Assembly: GCA_017442735.1 (NCBI GenBank)
Contig: JAFRZE010000072.1
Coordinates: forward strand, 1-64,000
DNA length: 64,000 nucleotides
Source of the DNA: Bacillota bacterium
Lineage (GTDB): Bacteria; Bacillota; Clostridia; Lachnospirales; Bianqueaceae
Direction of reading: 5' to 3'
Positions 45,301 to 53,318 of the stretch are shown piece after piece. The notes below the pieces were generated by a model. It was not told where the DNA came from. It was given only the letters and a program-made list of their open reading frames with translations, and ran no database searches. The first letter of the stretch is position 1. The number at the start of each line of letters is the position of its first letter. The position numbers and the translations under genes are program-made.

Positions 45301-48300
45301 GTATCGTCTTTGAAAACCCACTGCCCTTCATCGTTCTGTTCAAACTTTTCATTAATATATTCTAGAGCTTCAGCTTCCGTATGGCCTGATTGTATATAGT
45401 TATTATAAAACAGATCCCGCAATGTGGTTTCCGTTCCGTTATTCACAACGACACCTGTCCTGAAGTTCACTTTGCCGCTCACTGCGCTATGGATTCCGCC
45501 AAGATCAATAACGAGGTTGTCGTCTACATAAAGCCAGAAATCATCGTCTCCAGAGAACTCAAAGATGATATCATGTCCCCAGGCGTCAAGGCCGCTGGGT
45601 GTCTGAACAAAACTGGCTTCTACCTCCATAGCAAAGTAATAGTCCGTAGTTCCCTTAACCAGATATAGCTGTTCGTGTTTGCGCGGGTCCGAATCGGGCA
45701 GTAGCTCTTTATTGAAAGAATAAAGGTTTTCCGGGTTTGCCGACGCGAATCGGCCTGCTTCAATATCATTATACGGGAAGAACTGTCCATGCTGCAGGGA
45801 TGGTTTAGATGATGTATCGTTAGTTCCCAGTTCCTGGTATACGACAAAGTCATTAACAGCATAGTTTCCACCATTGGGACTCATACTGCCTACCAGGCTA
45901 TCACCTGCTTTTAGAAGGTGGGCAAAGTTTTGGGCGCTGTTGTATTCATAATAACCGGTCGCACGGTATGTGCTCTCCATGAACAGATGGTTTACAGTTG
46001 TAGCTCCACTGTAAAGATCTCCAAGCGATCCTTGTCCATTAGTCGTCGTAGGATATCCATTAGTAAGCATAGGCGAAAGTAGCCCGGTTGTTGCAAGGAG
46101 CGTTGAACCATCATTGGTAGAGTTCCCAAGGAACCAGTTCATATAGGCGCCGTTTTGAGTTTGGACATTGGTCTTGCCATTTTCAAGGTCTTTCATTTTC
46201 ATAACAATACCATACTGAGTATGGTCTACGGTCGGCACTGTATGAAGCACATCGTCGACGGGTACATCTTCCATGATAGCAAAATAGAAATCCAGACCAT
46301 CCGCCCTGACACAGGATTCGAGGACAGGGTCGGTCTGATTCAAGTCTACCGTCAGCGCAGAATACATGTATTCCGGCGTATCCCACGCCACGATCGGGGA
46401 GTAATACTGCTTATTGGTGCGTCCTTGCAGTAGAACACCAACCGTACCACCGGAAAGAATAGAACCATCAGAGTATTTGGGTGCAAGATAGGAAGGATCG
46501 CCTTTGCTCCTCGCGTAGAGGTTTTCCAGTTCGTAGTATCCGTTGGGTGTGACACCGTCATCATAAGTATACTCGGTGAACTGCCACAGCATATCATTCA
46601 CGTTGCCGCCGTACCATTCAATACTATCGCCGCTTTCACTGCAAGGCACGAGCTCGCCCTTGCTGTTGATCGCGTAATACTCATAATGATCATTTTTCCA
46701 CTGGCGTGCGTAGATAATGATTTTGTCACCTGTTTTCAGATCAGAATCAGAAACGCTGATTTTGGTGGCAGTATAGACTTTTTCATAATCCGCCAATAAA
46801 TCCTCGGACTTGGGTTCAACAAGATACAGCCACTCGCTTCCAGCTGTACCACCCACATTGTATCCCTTGGCGTACTCACCACTGTAGGTCAGAGTTTTCC
46901 CCGATTTCAGGCAGATCTGGCCTTCGTTGTTGCCCGTACCGGGTTTTACCAGAATAAGGCAGGTTTCGTCCTTCTCATCGACGAGACTGAGACCGTTACT
47001 TGTTATTTTAAGGTATTTCCCGTTATCCGCCTTCAGATAATAGTAGCTGTTGAGTCTGTTATCAGGGTCATTGTGATCCCATTCGAAGGTCCACGTTGTG
47101 ACGGTATCTGACGTATTGTTAGGGACATACAGCTTATTTCCCGCATTTGACTCTTTTGTCATTACAGTCAGGAATTTGGCTTCAAGGCATCCGGGATAAG
47201 ATTCATTTTCACTGGCCATCAGTGCTTTAGCGGTTTTCCCACCGGTCCAGGTCATGAGGCCGTAAGTCTTACCATCCAGCCCGTAAGTATCCGTATTGGG
47301 ATCAGTCTGTTCCCATAAATACAGATTATTGTTACCATCATTGGTGCTCTTTTTTGCGTAAAAACCTTCTCCGGTACCAGTCTGCATGTTCCAGTACCAG
47401 TCTCCGTTATGAATCTTAAAAACGCCCTTGTTGTTTACCTCGACCGTAAACGCGGTCTTATCATTTTCATTATTTCCGAAGGAAAGGCTGGCGTCTGCGT
47501 TGTTGACCACGTACTTTTTGTTTTCGCCGTCCATGCAATAGATATAATACTTGCCATCAGACGCATTCTCGAAATAATAAAGTACTGCGCCGCTTACCGT
47601 CGGCACTGCGCCTTTACCTGTCCTTTTGATGCCGAATAAAGTATTTCCGCTCGATGTTTTTTGCGTTTCAGTATTCGTCAGGTAATAACCGGTCGTATGT
47701 CCGATGTAATATCCTTTAGAAGTCAGGTTTTCGAGTGAAGTTAGTTTTGACCAGCCCGCTTCAGCTCCCGAAGGTCCGGGCACGATGGCGTATACACTGA
47801 ACCCATCCGCCGCGAAACTGACAGTGTTTCCTTCGGTTTCGGCTTCGACTACACTTGCCGTATTTTCAGAATCAAAGTGTACGACGCTGAAAGCCTCACT
47901 GTCCATATCAACCAGCTCGATGAGCACGTCAACCGAGGTACCTTCCTTAGGCTGGTACGTAATTTCAGGATCTTCCTTATCAACAATACTGATGTCGAAC
48001 AACCGGATATAGTCTACACTACCTTCTTCCATGCCAAGTGCATTTTCGGTTTTTGATACGTACTCTGCATATTCCTCGGATATATCGAGGATCTCCTGGA
48101 CTTCCAGTTCTGCATCTTCCGGGATCCCTGTCTCCTGGCTATAGCTGACAGTGATCTGATAACTGTTGCCATCGGATGCTTCAATGACTGTCTGCAATGT
48201 AGTGCCAACGATTCCATACACAGAGAATCCATCCGTGTTGAAAGTTACTGTCGCTTCTTCAACGGCCGCCTCGAGGACTTCCGGCTCCTCTTCTTCTTCG

Positions 48301-50411
48301 TTGAAGTGGATGGCTAGGACATCATCTTCAATAATCGCTTCTTCTGCTTTTGCATTGTTGATGAGCTCGATCTGAACTTCTACAGGCGCAGCGGGCTGCA
48401 CCTCTTTGCCATCTACGAGGATCGTGATGTCAAACAGGCGGACAAATGTTACTTTTTGGTTTTCTTCCAGAATATCCTGGGTCTTCAAGAGATATTCCTG
48501 GTAAACTTCGGAATCGGGAAGGATCTCTTCTACTTTCAGTTGTGCGTTTTCAGGGATCTGGGCTTCTGATCCGCATGTGACAGTGATCTTGAAAGTCTCA
48601 CCGTCATAAGTGATGACTTCATCTTCCAGGGAATAGGCGACAACGTAGATCGAGAAGGTATCAGACTCAAAGGTAACAGCAGAACTGTCTTCTTTATCTT
48701 TCTCCTGGTCGATGACCTGTCCTTTGCCTTCGTCATCGATATGGACGACCGTTGCTTTCCCCGATTCAGGCGTAATAGAGTCATTGATGATCTGGACCTT
48801 GATAGGTTTCTGAGGCTCGATCTCCTGGCCCTGTGCGTTCAAAAATGTAATATCAAGAGCGATCGCCTGGATGATCTCGCCTTTGACATTCTCTTCGATG
48901 ACACTGGCTACTTCATCCTGATCGACCTTTTCGACTTTCATGGTCGTACCATACGGGAAGGCTCCCTTTGGAGCATTTACGAGGACCTTGGTCCCGTCAT
49001 CCAGTTCTGCCTCGAAGACAGCTTCCGGATATTCGATTGTATTACTTTCCAACGAGTCGCGTTTAACATCCGGGTCATCCGAATGATCAGCAGCGATCGG
49101 TTCTGAGCTTTCCTCTACGATTGGTTCAGAAGTCTCTATGGTCTCTTCTTCTGTCTGAGGTTGTTCATTCAGTGCAGGGTTCTCAGGCATTACACCGTAA
49201 CCCATGATAGTGGGATCGGTGATGTTGTAGGAGGTTTTTGCAACTTCGTGGGTATAGTTGCCCTCGATAACGGTCAAGATATCTTTCGCGTTCTCGATGA
49301 CGATACCGACATGATCCAGACCGGTCTCAGACTGTGGCAAGCGGAAGAAGATCAGATCGCCGGGTTTAGCGTTGTATCCGCTGGCCGCTTCTTCATAAAG
49401 ACCCATGGACTTTAAGGTCTCGCCCCAGTTGGTGCATCCGGCTGCCCACGGAAAACTCTCTCTTGGGATATCCGAATAGTAGAGGCAGAAGGAAGCGAAC
49501 ATGGCACACCAGTCGCCATAGGGGATCCCATACCATGCGCCGTAACGGCTGTAATAGGATTTGGATCCGTCTTCATTTATAATAAAATTTTCCGTTACAT
49601 CATGATAGCCGAGCTGGCTCTTGGCCACCGTGACAAGGTCTTTCGCCCAGTCACCGGTCTTCTCTACACCGTAGAACAGATTGGCCCAGTCGCTGAAAGT
49701 CTCCACACCGGCCTGAGGGTTTGCGAGACAGGCTTCCGTATGGACATGCTCCGGAATGGTGCAGATAAGGGTCTTTGTTTCCGTATAACATGCTTCGGTG
49801 TGAGTGTGCGTGGTGCTTTGAGAAATCAGTTCACCTTCTTCGTGTCCGCAGACAAGTACCCTGGTCTCTTCTGTTGCAGGAGTGATCTTCCAGCATTCAT
49901 CCGTGTGGGTATGAGTCGCAAACTGGGGGATCAGCTCACCTTCTTCATGTTCGCAGATAAGTACCTTTGTCTCTTCTCCGCCTTCTTCTGCAGCAGGGAT
50001 GATCTGCCAGCATTCATCGGTGTGTACATGGGCGATCGGCTCCAACTCGATCATCTGTCCTTCTTCATATCCGCAAATCAGTTCCCTGGTCTCTTCTGTT
50101 GCGGGAATGATCTGCCAACATTCCTCGTTATGTACATGGGCGATCGGTTCCAGTTCTATGACCTGACCTTCTTCGTATCCACAGGTCAATTCTCTGACAG
50201 TGGTATAACATGTCTCGGAATGAGTATGCTCCTGATAACCGCAGAACGTTTCACTTTCCAGGGTGAACGCGGGAAGTACCAAAGGCAGCACAGTACAAAG
50301 GATAACAAACATCGACAGTGCCGATGCCCATTTCCTTTGTTTGACGCGACGCTTATGACCTTGCAGTACCCGATCCTGATTGCGTGAAAATCTTCGATCT
50401 TTGTCAATCAT
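42333..50411 (-). CDS. Giant LPXTG surface protein (2692 residues), likely pilus-tip adhesin with peptidase-like domain
   Basis: Start ATG 50411 with AGAAGGAGT. Order: signal peptide (about 28-50); six His/Cys units (about 55-235); a CHAP/NlpC-like cysteine-peptidase domain (about 250-410) with Cys302 in YGDWCAMF, His367 in DHVGIV and a later Glu383; three tandem beta repeats of about 125 residues (about 440-860) containing FxxDxFSVY; a beta-trefoil-like region (about 875-1200); a fibro-slime/PA14-like domain (about 1590-1710) with SGDDDFWLYVDD; DUF-type beta domains; three CnaB/SpaA domains with E-boxes (YTLTEIKSPQGY, YQLRETKAP, YRLEETHPPDGY); and LPMTGG, membrane helix, RRKRK. This is the architecture of a tip adhesin that could also cut peptidoglycan or protein. 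Ligand unknown. Confidence 0.9.
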   Translation of the reverse strand: MIDKDRRFSRNQDRVLQGHKRRVKQRKWASALSMFVILCTVLPLVLPAFTLESETFCGYQEHTHSETCYTTVRELTCGYEEGQVIELEPIAHVHNEECWQIIPATEETRELICGYEEGQMIELEPIAHVHTDECWQIIPAAEEGGEETKVLICEHEEGELIPQFATHTHTDECWKITPATEETRVLVCGHEEGELISQSTTHTHTEACYTETKTLICTIPEHVHTEACLANPQAGVETFSDWANLFYGVEKTGDWAKDLVTVAKSQLGYHDVTENFIINEDGSKSYYSRYGAWYGIPYGDWCAMFASFCLYYSDIPRESFPWAAGCTNWGETLKSMGLYEEAASGYNAKPGDLIFFRLPQSETGLDHVGIVIENAKDILTVIEGNYTHEVAKTSYNITDPTIMGYGVMPENPALNEQPQTEEETIETSEPIVEESSEPIAADHSDDPDVKRDSLESNTIEYPEAVFEAELDDGTKVLVNAPKGAFPYGTTMKVEKVDQDEVASVIEENVKGEIIQAIALDITFLNAQGQEIEPQKPIKVQIINDSITPESGKATVVHIDDEGKGQVIDQEKDKEDSSAVTFESDTFSIYVVAYSLEDEVITYDGETFKITVTCGSEAQIPENAQLKVEEILPDSEVYQEYLLKTQDILEENQKVTFVRLFDITILVDGKEVQPAAPVEVQIELINNAKAEEAIIEDDVLAIHFNEEEEEPEVLEAAVEEATVTFNTDGFSVYGIVGTTLQTVIEASDGNSYQITVSYSQETGIPEDAELEVQEILDISEEYAEYVSKTENALGMEEGSVDYIRLFDISIVDKEDPEITYQPKEGTSVDVLIELVDMDSEAFSVVHFDSENTASVVEAETEGNTVSFAADGFSVYAIVPGPSGAEAGWSKLTSLENLTSKGYYIGHTTGYYLTNTETQKTSSGNTLFGIKRTGKGAVPTVSGAVLYYFENASDGKYYIYCMDGENKKYVVNNADASLSFGNNENDKTAFTVEVNNKGVFKIHNGDWYWNMQTGTGEGFYAKKSTNDGNNNLYLWEQTDPNTDTYGLDGKTYGLMTWTGGKTAKALMASENESYPGCLEAKFLTVMTKESNAGNKLYVPNNTSDTVTTWTFEWDHNDPDNRLNSYYYLKADNGKYLKITSNGLSLVDEKDETCLILVKPGTGNNEGQICLKSGKTLTYSGEYAKGYNVGGTAGSEWLYLVEPKSEDLLADYEKVYTATKISVSDSDLKTGDKIIIYARQWKNDHYEYYAINSKGELVPCSESGDSIEWYGGNVNDMLWQFTEYTYDDGVTPNGYYELENLYARSKGDPSYLAPKYSDGSILSGGTVGVLLQGRTNKQYYSPIVAWDTPEYMYSALTVDLNQTDPVLESCVRADGLDFYFAIMEDVPVDDVLHTVPTVDHTQYGIVMKMKDLENGKTNVQTQNGAYMNWFLGNSTNDGSTLLATTGLLSPMLTNGYPTTTNGQGSLGDLYSGATTVNHLFMESTYRATGYYEYNSAQNFAHLLKAGDSLVGSMSPNGGNYAVNDFVVYQELGTNDTSSKPSLQHGQFFPYNDIEAGRFASANPENLYSFNKELLPDSDPRKHEQLYLVKGTTDYYFAMEVEASFVQTPSGLDAWGHDIIFEFSGDDDFWLYVDDNLVIDLGGIHSAVSGKVNFRTGVVVNNGTETTLRDLFYNNYIQSGHTEAEALEYINEKFEQNDEGQWVFKDDTTHTMRIFYMERGAGASNLHMKFNLASVKKGTVELNKELEGVDETETTNAWFPYQVYYRMENETSSDPETMLRNAFDPSVASETYPFGASPTDYVFYKDTTKPVTFLPELIVDGVTYYNVFMLKPGETAVLNFPVTRPDPNSDEITVGEYRIVECGIDSSVFTEVTVNDVVNDGVQNTASTNSYLKDYGIGMASTDDRPKVNYVNKVENLKNLTFTKELYRKHDADTDPVKVNPDGSEIGTGDPRPEQDKDEETFDFRLYFKTPYDNDFTPANLHIYHVKDPEGYYCTWNSDAGCFERIAGEKYSDYLKPGYENGTTDYANLTDDIVNANGSVTHLGKFWASFETSPNGSISGIPAYYTIEVRSLIPGTEYRIVERPTETPDGYKFWQYTNDEGTVHTDPYDPWNGIDGTIRTEDDASAVVKNYKGFGLRLEKVWEDASSIQDRDPAYFAVYKVDSNGTPDTLVLGSVQQLAYDSDPEKQLLYWWYLDLPIADTGLTDYAVFEVKLAGDGITVGDDGVVSGYESIEPVTEGGIVKLNGTLVGESQAKEIEYTVTYAEPVDISDNVRGFKATNSPAQLPPVRFVKTDWVGTKLSGADFSLRYGENLSNSLFDPVTKTSDENGLIAQVYLQENVEYTLTEIKSPQGYVGFDEPLTVTLVATTSGWELNVSPEIPAGYPAYYEVTTENNILTLIVKNRPYDFEAVKVDSTNPDQKLAGAKFDLYKQVTVGTTTTWDEDHPVYEGLTTGANGVIPNIDNTLPVGTYQLRETKAPLRYSVIGNIDFTISELGVITLGNHPDGVVLTSSIDNSGKITYSIAIPNTPLPLKLVKKDNNGNNLTGAKFKLTTYNETDDRWVDVTDKNGNIIYDDIDMTSVYEIELSDLPAGRYRLEETHPPDGYLILTKYTYFRINNDRSIVLTKADGSNGNDNSQAKISQKNNVYTITVKNTPGMELPMTGGSGTLRYTLSGLAFIVISALIYGFRLRRKRKEDSS
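49720..50250 (-). repeat. Six-unit His/Cys repeat array in the giant surface protein
   Basis: Six units of the pattern C-[GE]-x-x-E ... H-x-H-x3-C, for example CGYEEG followed by HVHNEEC, with spacers of 4 to about 30 residues. The nucleotide sequence is visibly repeated as well. Every unit keeps two Cys and two His, suiting metal binding or disulfides outside the cell. Confidence 0.85.
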
Positions 50412-50438
50412 CGCAATACTCCTTCTGGAATATGTCAT

Positions 50439-50457
50439 GCTGATCTAGTTGATCAGC
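50439..50457 (-). promoter_or_regulatory. Small hairpin across the signal-peptidase stop codon
   Basis: GCTGATC and GATCAGC form a perfect 7-bp stem with a 5-base loop spanning the stop of the 50445 gene, just ahead of the giant gene's ribosome site. No T tract follows, so a processing or stability element is more likely than a terminator. Confidence 0.35.
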
Positions 50458-51020
50458 TTAATTTCATTCAATGGCCAGATCCTCAGGACGATTTTTCCGA
50501 CGATACTGTCTATAGAAATACATCCTACGTCTCTGCTCCGGGAATCAATGGATGTCATTCGGTGATCACCCATGACAAAAATTGCTTTATCCGGTATCTG
50601 ATAAGGGTAGGTCAGATCGTTGATACCAAAAGACTTTTCAGATACATATGACTCATCCAGGACGATGCCGTTTACGATGACTGTACCGTCTTCGCGGATA
50701 TCTACCCAATCTCCTGCCTTTGCGATCACTCGCTTGATCAGAACCTGATTATTATAATTAAAAGCAACGATATCGCCGGTATTTAAGTCCGATCCCCGTC
50801 TGGCAATGACGATCTGTCCTTCATAGAAGGTTGGCGTCATCGAGTTCCCATGGATCTTCAGTACCGGGAACAGCAGAATAGCAATCAAAACAACTACAGC
50901 TGCTACGCTGCTTAGAATATACAGAGAACTTTTAATGACCAATATGATCATTTTTTTATGTTGTTCCCGTTTCAGTTCAGCCTCCAACTGATCAATGGAT
51001 AAATTTTCCCCTGTTTTCAT
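50445..51020 (-). CDS. Signal peptidase I, intact Ser/Lys type
   Basis: 191 residues, S26A family, one N-terminal membrane anchor (about 25-52). Nucleophile Ser60 in HGNSMTPT and general base Lys96 in LIKRVIA are both present, as is the GDHRMTSIDSR box. It should cleave Sec-type signal peptides and, as first gene of the fibre locus, may serve the giant protein and pilin. It is the active counterpart of the Thr61/Arg97 homologue at the other end of the locus. Ribosome site is weak. Confidence 0.95.
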   Translation of the reverse strand: MKTGENLSIDQLEAELKREQHKKMIILVIKSSLYILSSVAAVVVLIAILLFPVLKIHGNSMTPTFYEGQIVIARRGSDLNTGDIVAFNYNNQVLIKRVIAKAGDWVDIREDGTVIVNGIVLDESYVSEKSFGINDLTYPYQIPDKAIFVMGDHRMTSIDSRSRDVGCISIDSIVGKIVLRIWPLNEIKLIN

Positions 51021-51068
51021 TGACCATTTACTTTCTTGGATTCTTGATTTTTTTACACATTACCATTC

Positions 51069-51097
51069 ATTATACCATGTATACACGCAAAAATCAA
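51069..51097 (-). promoter_or_regulatory. Promoter of the fibre locus
   Basis: Minus strand: -35 TTGATT (51092-51097), 17-base spacer, extended -10 TGGTATAAT (hexamer 51069-51074). The leader to the first gene is about 42 bases. It is divergent from the YihY promoter. Confidence 0.8.
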
Positions 51098-51126
51098 CAA
51101 TTTAAAATTTCACTTTTTTCTACATC

Positions 51127-51155
51127 TTTTCTTTCCAGCAAAAATATTGTATAAT
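51127..51155 (+). promoter_or_regulatory. Promoter of the YihY gene
   Basis: -10 TATAAT (51150-51155), weak -35 TTTTCT (51127-51132), 17-base spacer. The -10 ends 8 bases before the ATG. Confidence 0.55.
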
Positions 51156-51163
51156 GAATTATC

Positions 51164-52003
51164 ATGATAAGACAAGTATTCTTAAGATTTGTGAAGCGAC
51201 TGCGGACGGATGACTTTATGGGTTATGCCGCGCAGATCTCGTTCTACCTGTTGGTATCCCTGATCCCACTTTTGATCATGCTGGCAGCGGTTCTCGGAAG
51301 TTCCGGATTTATCGATTTCGACGATCTTCTGCTCATACTGCGAACTACCCGGATCTTCCCGGACAGTACGCTTACATTGATCGAAACGATGTTTCAGGGT
51401 GTTACGCTTCCCAGACAATCGATCCCAGTTTATATAGTGCTGGTCGTCTGGTTTGCCTCTCGCGGTGTCCGGGCGATTATGAACGGGATCCACATGACTT
51501 TCCGGACGCGTAATTCCTTCAGCGTTCCGCGGCACTTTTTCCTGTCGCTTTTCTATACGATCTGCTTTGTCCTGATGATCATACTGTTTATGGGTTTGAT
51601 CGTTTTCGGCGGTCGTGTGTTTACTTTTCTCGCGAATACATTCCAGATGCAGATCTTCGTTTCAGTACTTGTAACGATCATTCGCTATTCTATTCCGCTT
51701 TTTGCTCTGCTCGTTTTCTACACCATCCTATATCGGGTCATTCCGGGAAAAGAACTCCGGATCCGGGATGTGCTTCCCGGCTCGATCGGGGCGACCGTCG
51801 GCTCATACGCCGTGAGCCAGATCTTTTCTCTGTTCGTTTCTTCCGCTTCCGCAGGTTATTCTGCGATCTATGGCGGTCTTGCCAGTATTGCGATTCTCTG
51901 CACCTGGATGTGGCTGTTCTCACTGATCCTGATCCTTGGGTCTGAATTGAATGCCTGTGTATATGAAGTGAGAAATGATACGACCCTGATCAGTATCTAC
52001 TGA
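51164..52003 (+). CDS. YihY/BrkB-family membrane protein
   Basis: 279 residues with six hydrophobic segments. The opening DDFMGYAAQISFYLLVSLIPLLIMLAA and the late SAGYSAIYGGLASIAILCTWMWL are signatures of the YihY/UPF0761 (BrkB) family, whose molecular function is not established. There is no Shine-Dalgarno sequence, and the -10 box is 8 bases upstream, so a leaderless or nearly leaderless mRNA is expected. Its 3' end overlaps the convergent coiled-coil gene by 7 bases. Confidence 0.9.
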   Translation: MIRQVFLRFVKRLRTDDFMGYAAQISFYLLVSLIPLLIMLAAVLGSSGFIDFDDLLLILRTTRIFPDSTLTLIETMFQGVTLPRQSIPVYIVLVVWFASRGVRAIMNGIHMTFRTRNSFSVPRHFFLSLFYTICFVLMIILFMGLIVFGGRVFTFLANTFQMQIFVSVLVTIIRYSIPLFALLVFYTILYRVIPGKELRIRDVLPGSIGATVGSYAVSQIFSLFVSSASAGYSAIYGGLASIAILCTWMWLFSLILILGSELNACVYEVRNDTTLISIY

Positions 52004-52022
52004 CCAGGGTCGTTGTTTTTTT
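51981..52022 (+). terminator. Terminator inside the overlapping 3' ends of two convergent genes
   Basis: CGACCCTG-TCAGTA pairs with TACTGA-CAGGGTCG (15 positions, one mismatch), followed on the plus strand by TTGTTTTTTTT. The stem contains the stop codons of both genes. Confidence 0.85.
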
Positions 52023-52650
52023 CACCGGTGATCTCACCGAATTGACTGAAAAGATCTTTCAGGCTCTTCTGCTCGTCCAGGACGCTTTGTATGTTCTTCC
52101 GCACTTTCTCCCAGTAGGCCTGAGATTCTTCTTTTGCTTTCGTTTCCATTTCCTGGCATTTGGCTTTGGTTTTTTCCAGGATCTCGGAAGCCCTAGCCTT
52201 ACTATCTGCGACAGTCTTCGCCGCTTCTTCCTTTGCGTCCTCCAACGTCTTACTGGCTTCCTTGCCGGCTTCTTCCTTCATTTTGTCGGCTTCCGCCTTT
52301 GCGTCATAGAGCATTTTTTTGGATTCTTCCATACTCTTGGCCGTGATCTCGTCCGCCTTGGCCTTATGCTCTTTCTCATATGCGTCTGCGGTGGATTCCT
52401 TTTCCTCGACGAGCATTTTTGTATTCTCCAGATAAAGGTCCGCGGCTTTCTGTGCTTCTTCAAAGATACTTGTCAGTTTAATGGACGCTTCCGCAATGGA
52501 TCCGGATTCATTGATCAGAATCGTACGGTCTTCCAGCTTCTTTTCAAGATCAACTATCTTTCTATTCAGCTGTTCGATCTCCTGTGCCTGATCCAGTAAG
52601 ATCTCCAGGAGCTCTGAACGGTTCAGGCGTTTCAATTCTTTATCTGTCAT
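51997..52650 (-). CDS. Coiled-coil protein, unknown function
   Basis: 217 residues, soluble. Opening MTDKELKRLNRSELLEILL, then a short coiled coil, the segment NESGSIAEASIKL with FEEAQKAADLYLEN, and a long Ala/Glu/Lys coiled coil (about 90-185). From memory, similar N-termini recur in clostridial proteins, but I know no function for them; a scaffold or cell-division-type role is conceivable. The start at 52650 has GAGGCGA. It has its own promoter, divergent from folT. Confidence 0.78.
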   Translation of the reverse strand: MTDKELKRLNRSELLEILLDQAQEIEQLNRKIVDLEKKLEDRTILINESGSIAEASIKLTSIFEEAQKAADLYLENTKMLVEEKESTADAYEKEHKAKADEITAKSMEESKKMLYDAKAEADKMKEEAGKEASKTLEDAKEEAAKTVADSKARASEILEKTKAKCQEMETKAKEESQAYWEKVRKNIQSVLDEQKSLKDLFSQFGEITGEKNNDPGQ

Positions 52651-52685
52651 TTGTTTTCGCCTCTCTTCTAATAATGCGTAAACCC

Positions 52686-52714
52686 ATTTTATCATTGATG
52701 TTTGACGAATGCAA
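52686..52714 (-). promoter_or_regulatory. Promoter of the coiled-coil gene
   Basis: Minus strand: -35 TTGCAT (52709-52714), 17-base spacer, extended -10 TGATAAAAT (hexamer 52686-52691). It overlaps the folT promoter on the other strand. Confidence 0.55.
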
Positions 52715-52730
52715 GGGGTCGTGTTATACT
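52702..52730 (+). promoter_or_regulatory. Promoter of the FolT-like gene
   Basis: -35 TTGACG (52702-52707), 17-base spacer, -10 TATACT (52725-52730). The leader is only about 26 bases, leaving no room for a THF riboswitch. Confidence 0.75.
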
Positions 52731-52762
52731 GCGTACAATCGTTTTTTCGCAAGGAGCTCAAA

Positions 52763-53311
52763 TTGAAGAAAATCCTGACATCATTCTCCGCCTCGCTGGC
52801 AGAATTGAAAAATATCCGGTCCCTCACAGGGCTTTCCATGCTTCTGGCGCTTGATCTTGTACTCAACCTGGTCGCGTCCATCCAGATCACCGAATCTCTG
52901 CGTTTAAGCTTCAGCTTCATCGCCGCGGCGCTGATGGGAATGCTCTATGGACCGACCTTAGCCGGTCTCGCCTGCGGGATCGTGGATATCCTCCAGTTGT
53001 TCATCAAACCGACCGGTCCCTATTTTCCCGGCTTTACTTTGTCCGCAGTCCTGACCGGTATCATCTTTGGCCTTTTCCTATACAAAAATCAGTGCTCATT
53101 AAAACGAATCATCATTTCAAAAGCACTGATCAATGTGTTCATTCATTTATTGCTGAATAGTCTTTGGATCACCATACTTTACGGCAAGGCTTTCTGGGCG
53201 AACATTCCGGGTCGGGTAGTCAAAAATGTCGGAATGCTCCCTGTGGAGATCATCATCCTGATGATCGTACTTCCAGCGGTCGTAAAAATATTGAAAACAC
53301 AAAAGCACTAG
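52763..53311 (+). CDS. ECF transporter S component, FolT-like (folate)
   Basis: 182 residues, six hydrophobic segments. The sequence IRLSFSFI-type motif (here LRLSFSFIAAALMGMLYGP), then GLACGIVDILQ and the late KNVGMLPVEI, match FolT, which binds folates and works with a shared EcfA/EcfA'/EcfT module encoded elsewhere. Start is TTG at 52763, preceded by AAGGAG; the upstream in-frame ATG has no ribosome site and lies in the promoter. Confidence 0.85.
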   Translation: MKKILTSFSASLAELKNIRSLTGLSMLLALDLVLNLVASIQITESLRLSFSFIAAALMGMLYGPTLAGLACGIVDILQLFIKPTGPYFPGFTLSAVLTGIIFGLFLYKNQCSLKRIIISKALINVFIHLLLNSLWITILYGKAFWANIPGRVVKNVGMLPVEIIILMIVLPAVVKILKTQKH

Positions 53312-53318
53312 GCATACG

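Noticed and set aside
52731-52762. THF riboswitch before folT
   Set aside because: The leader is too short.
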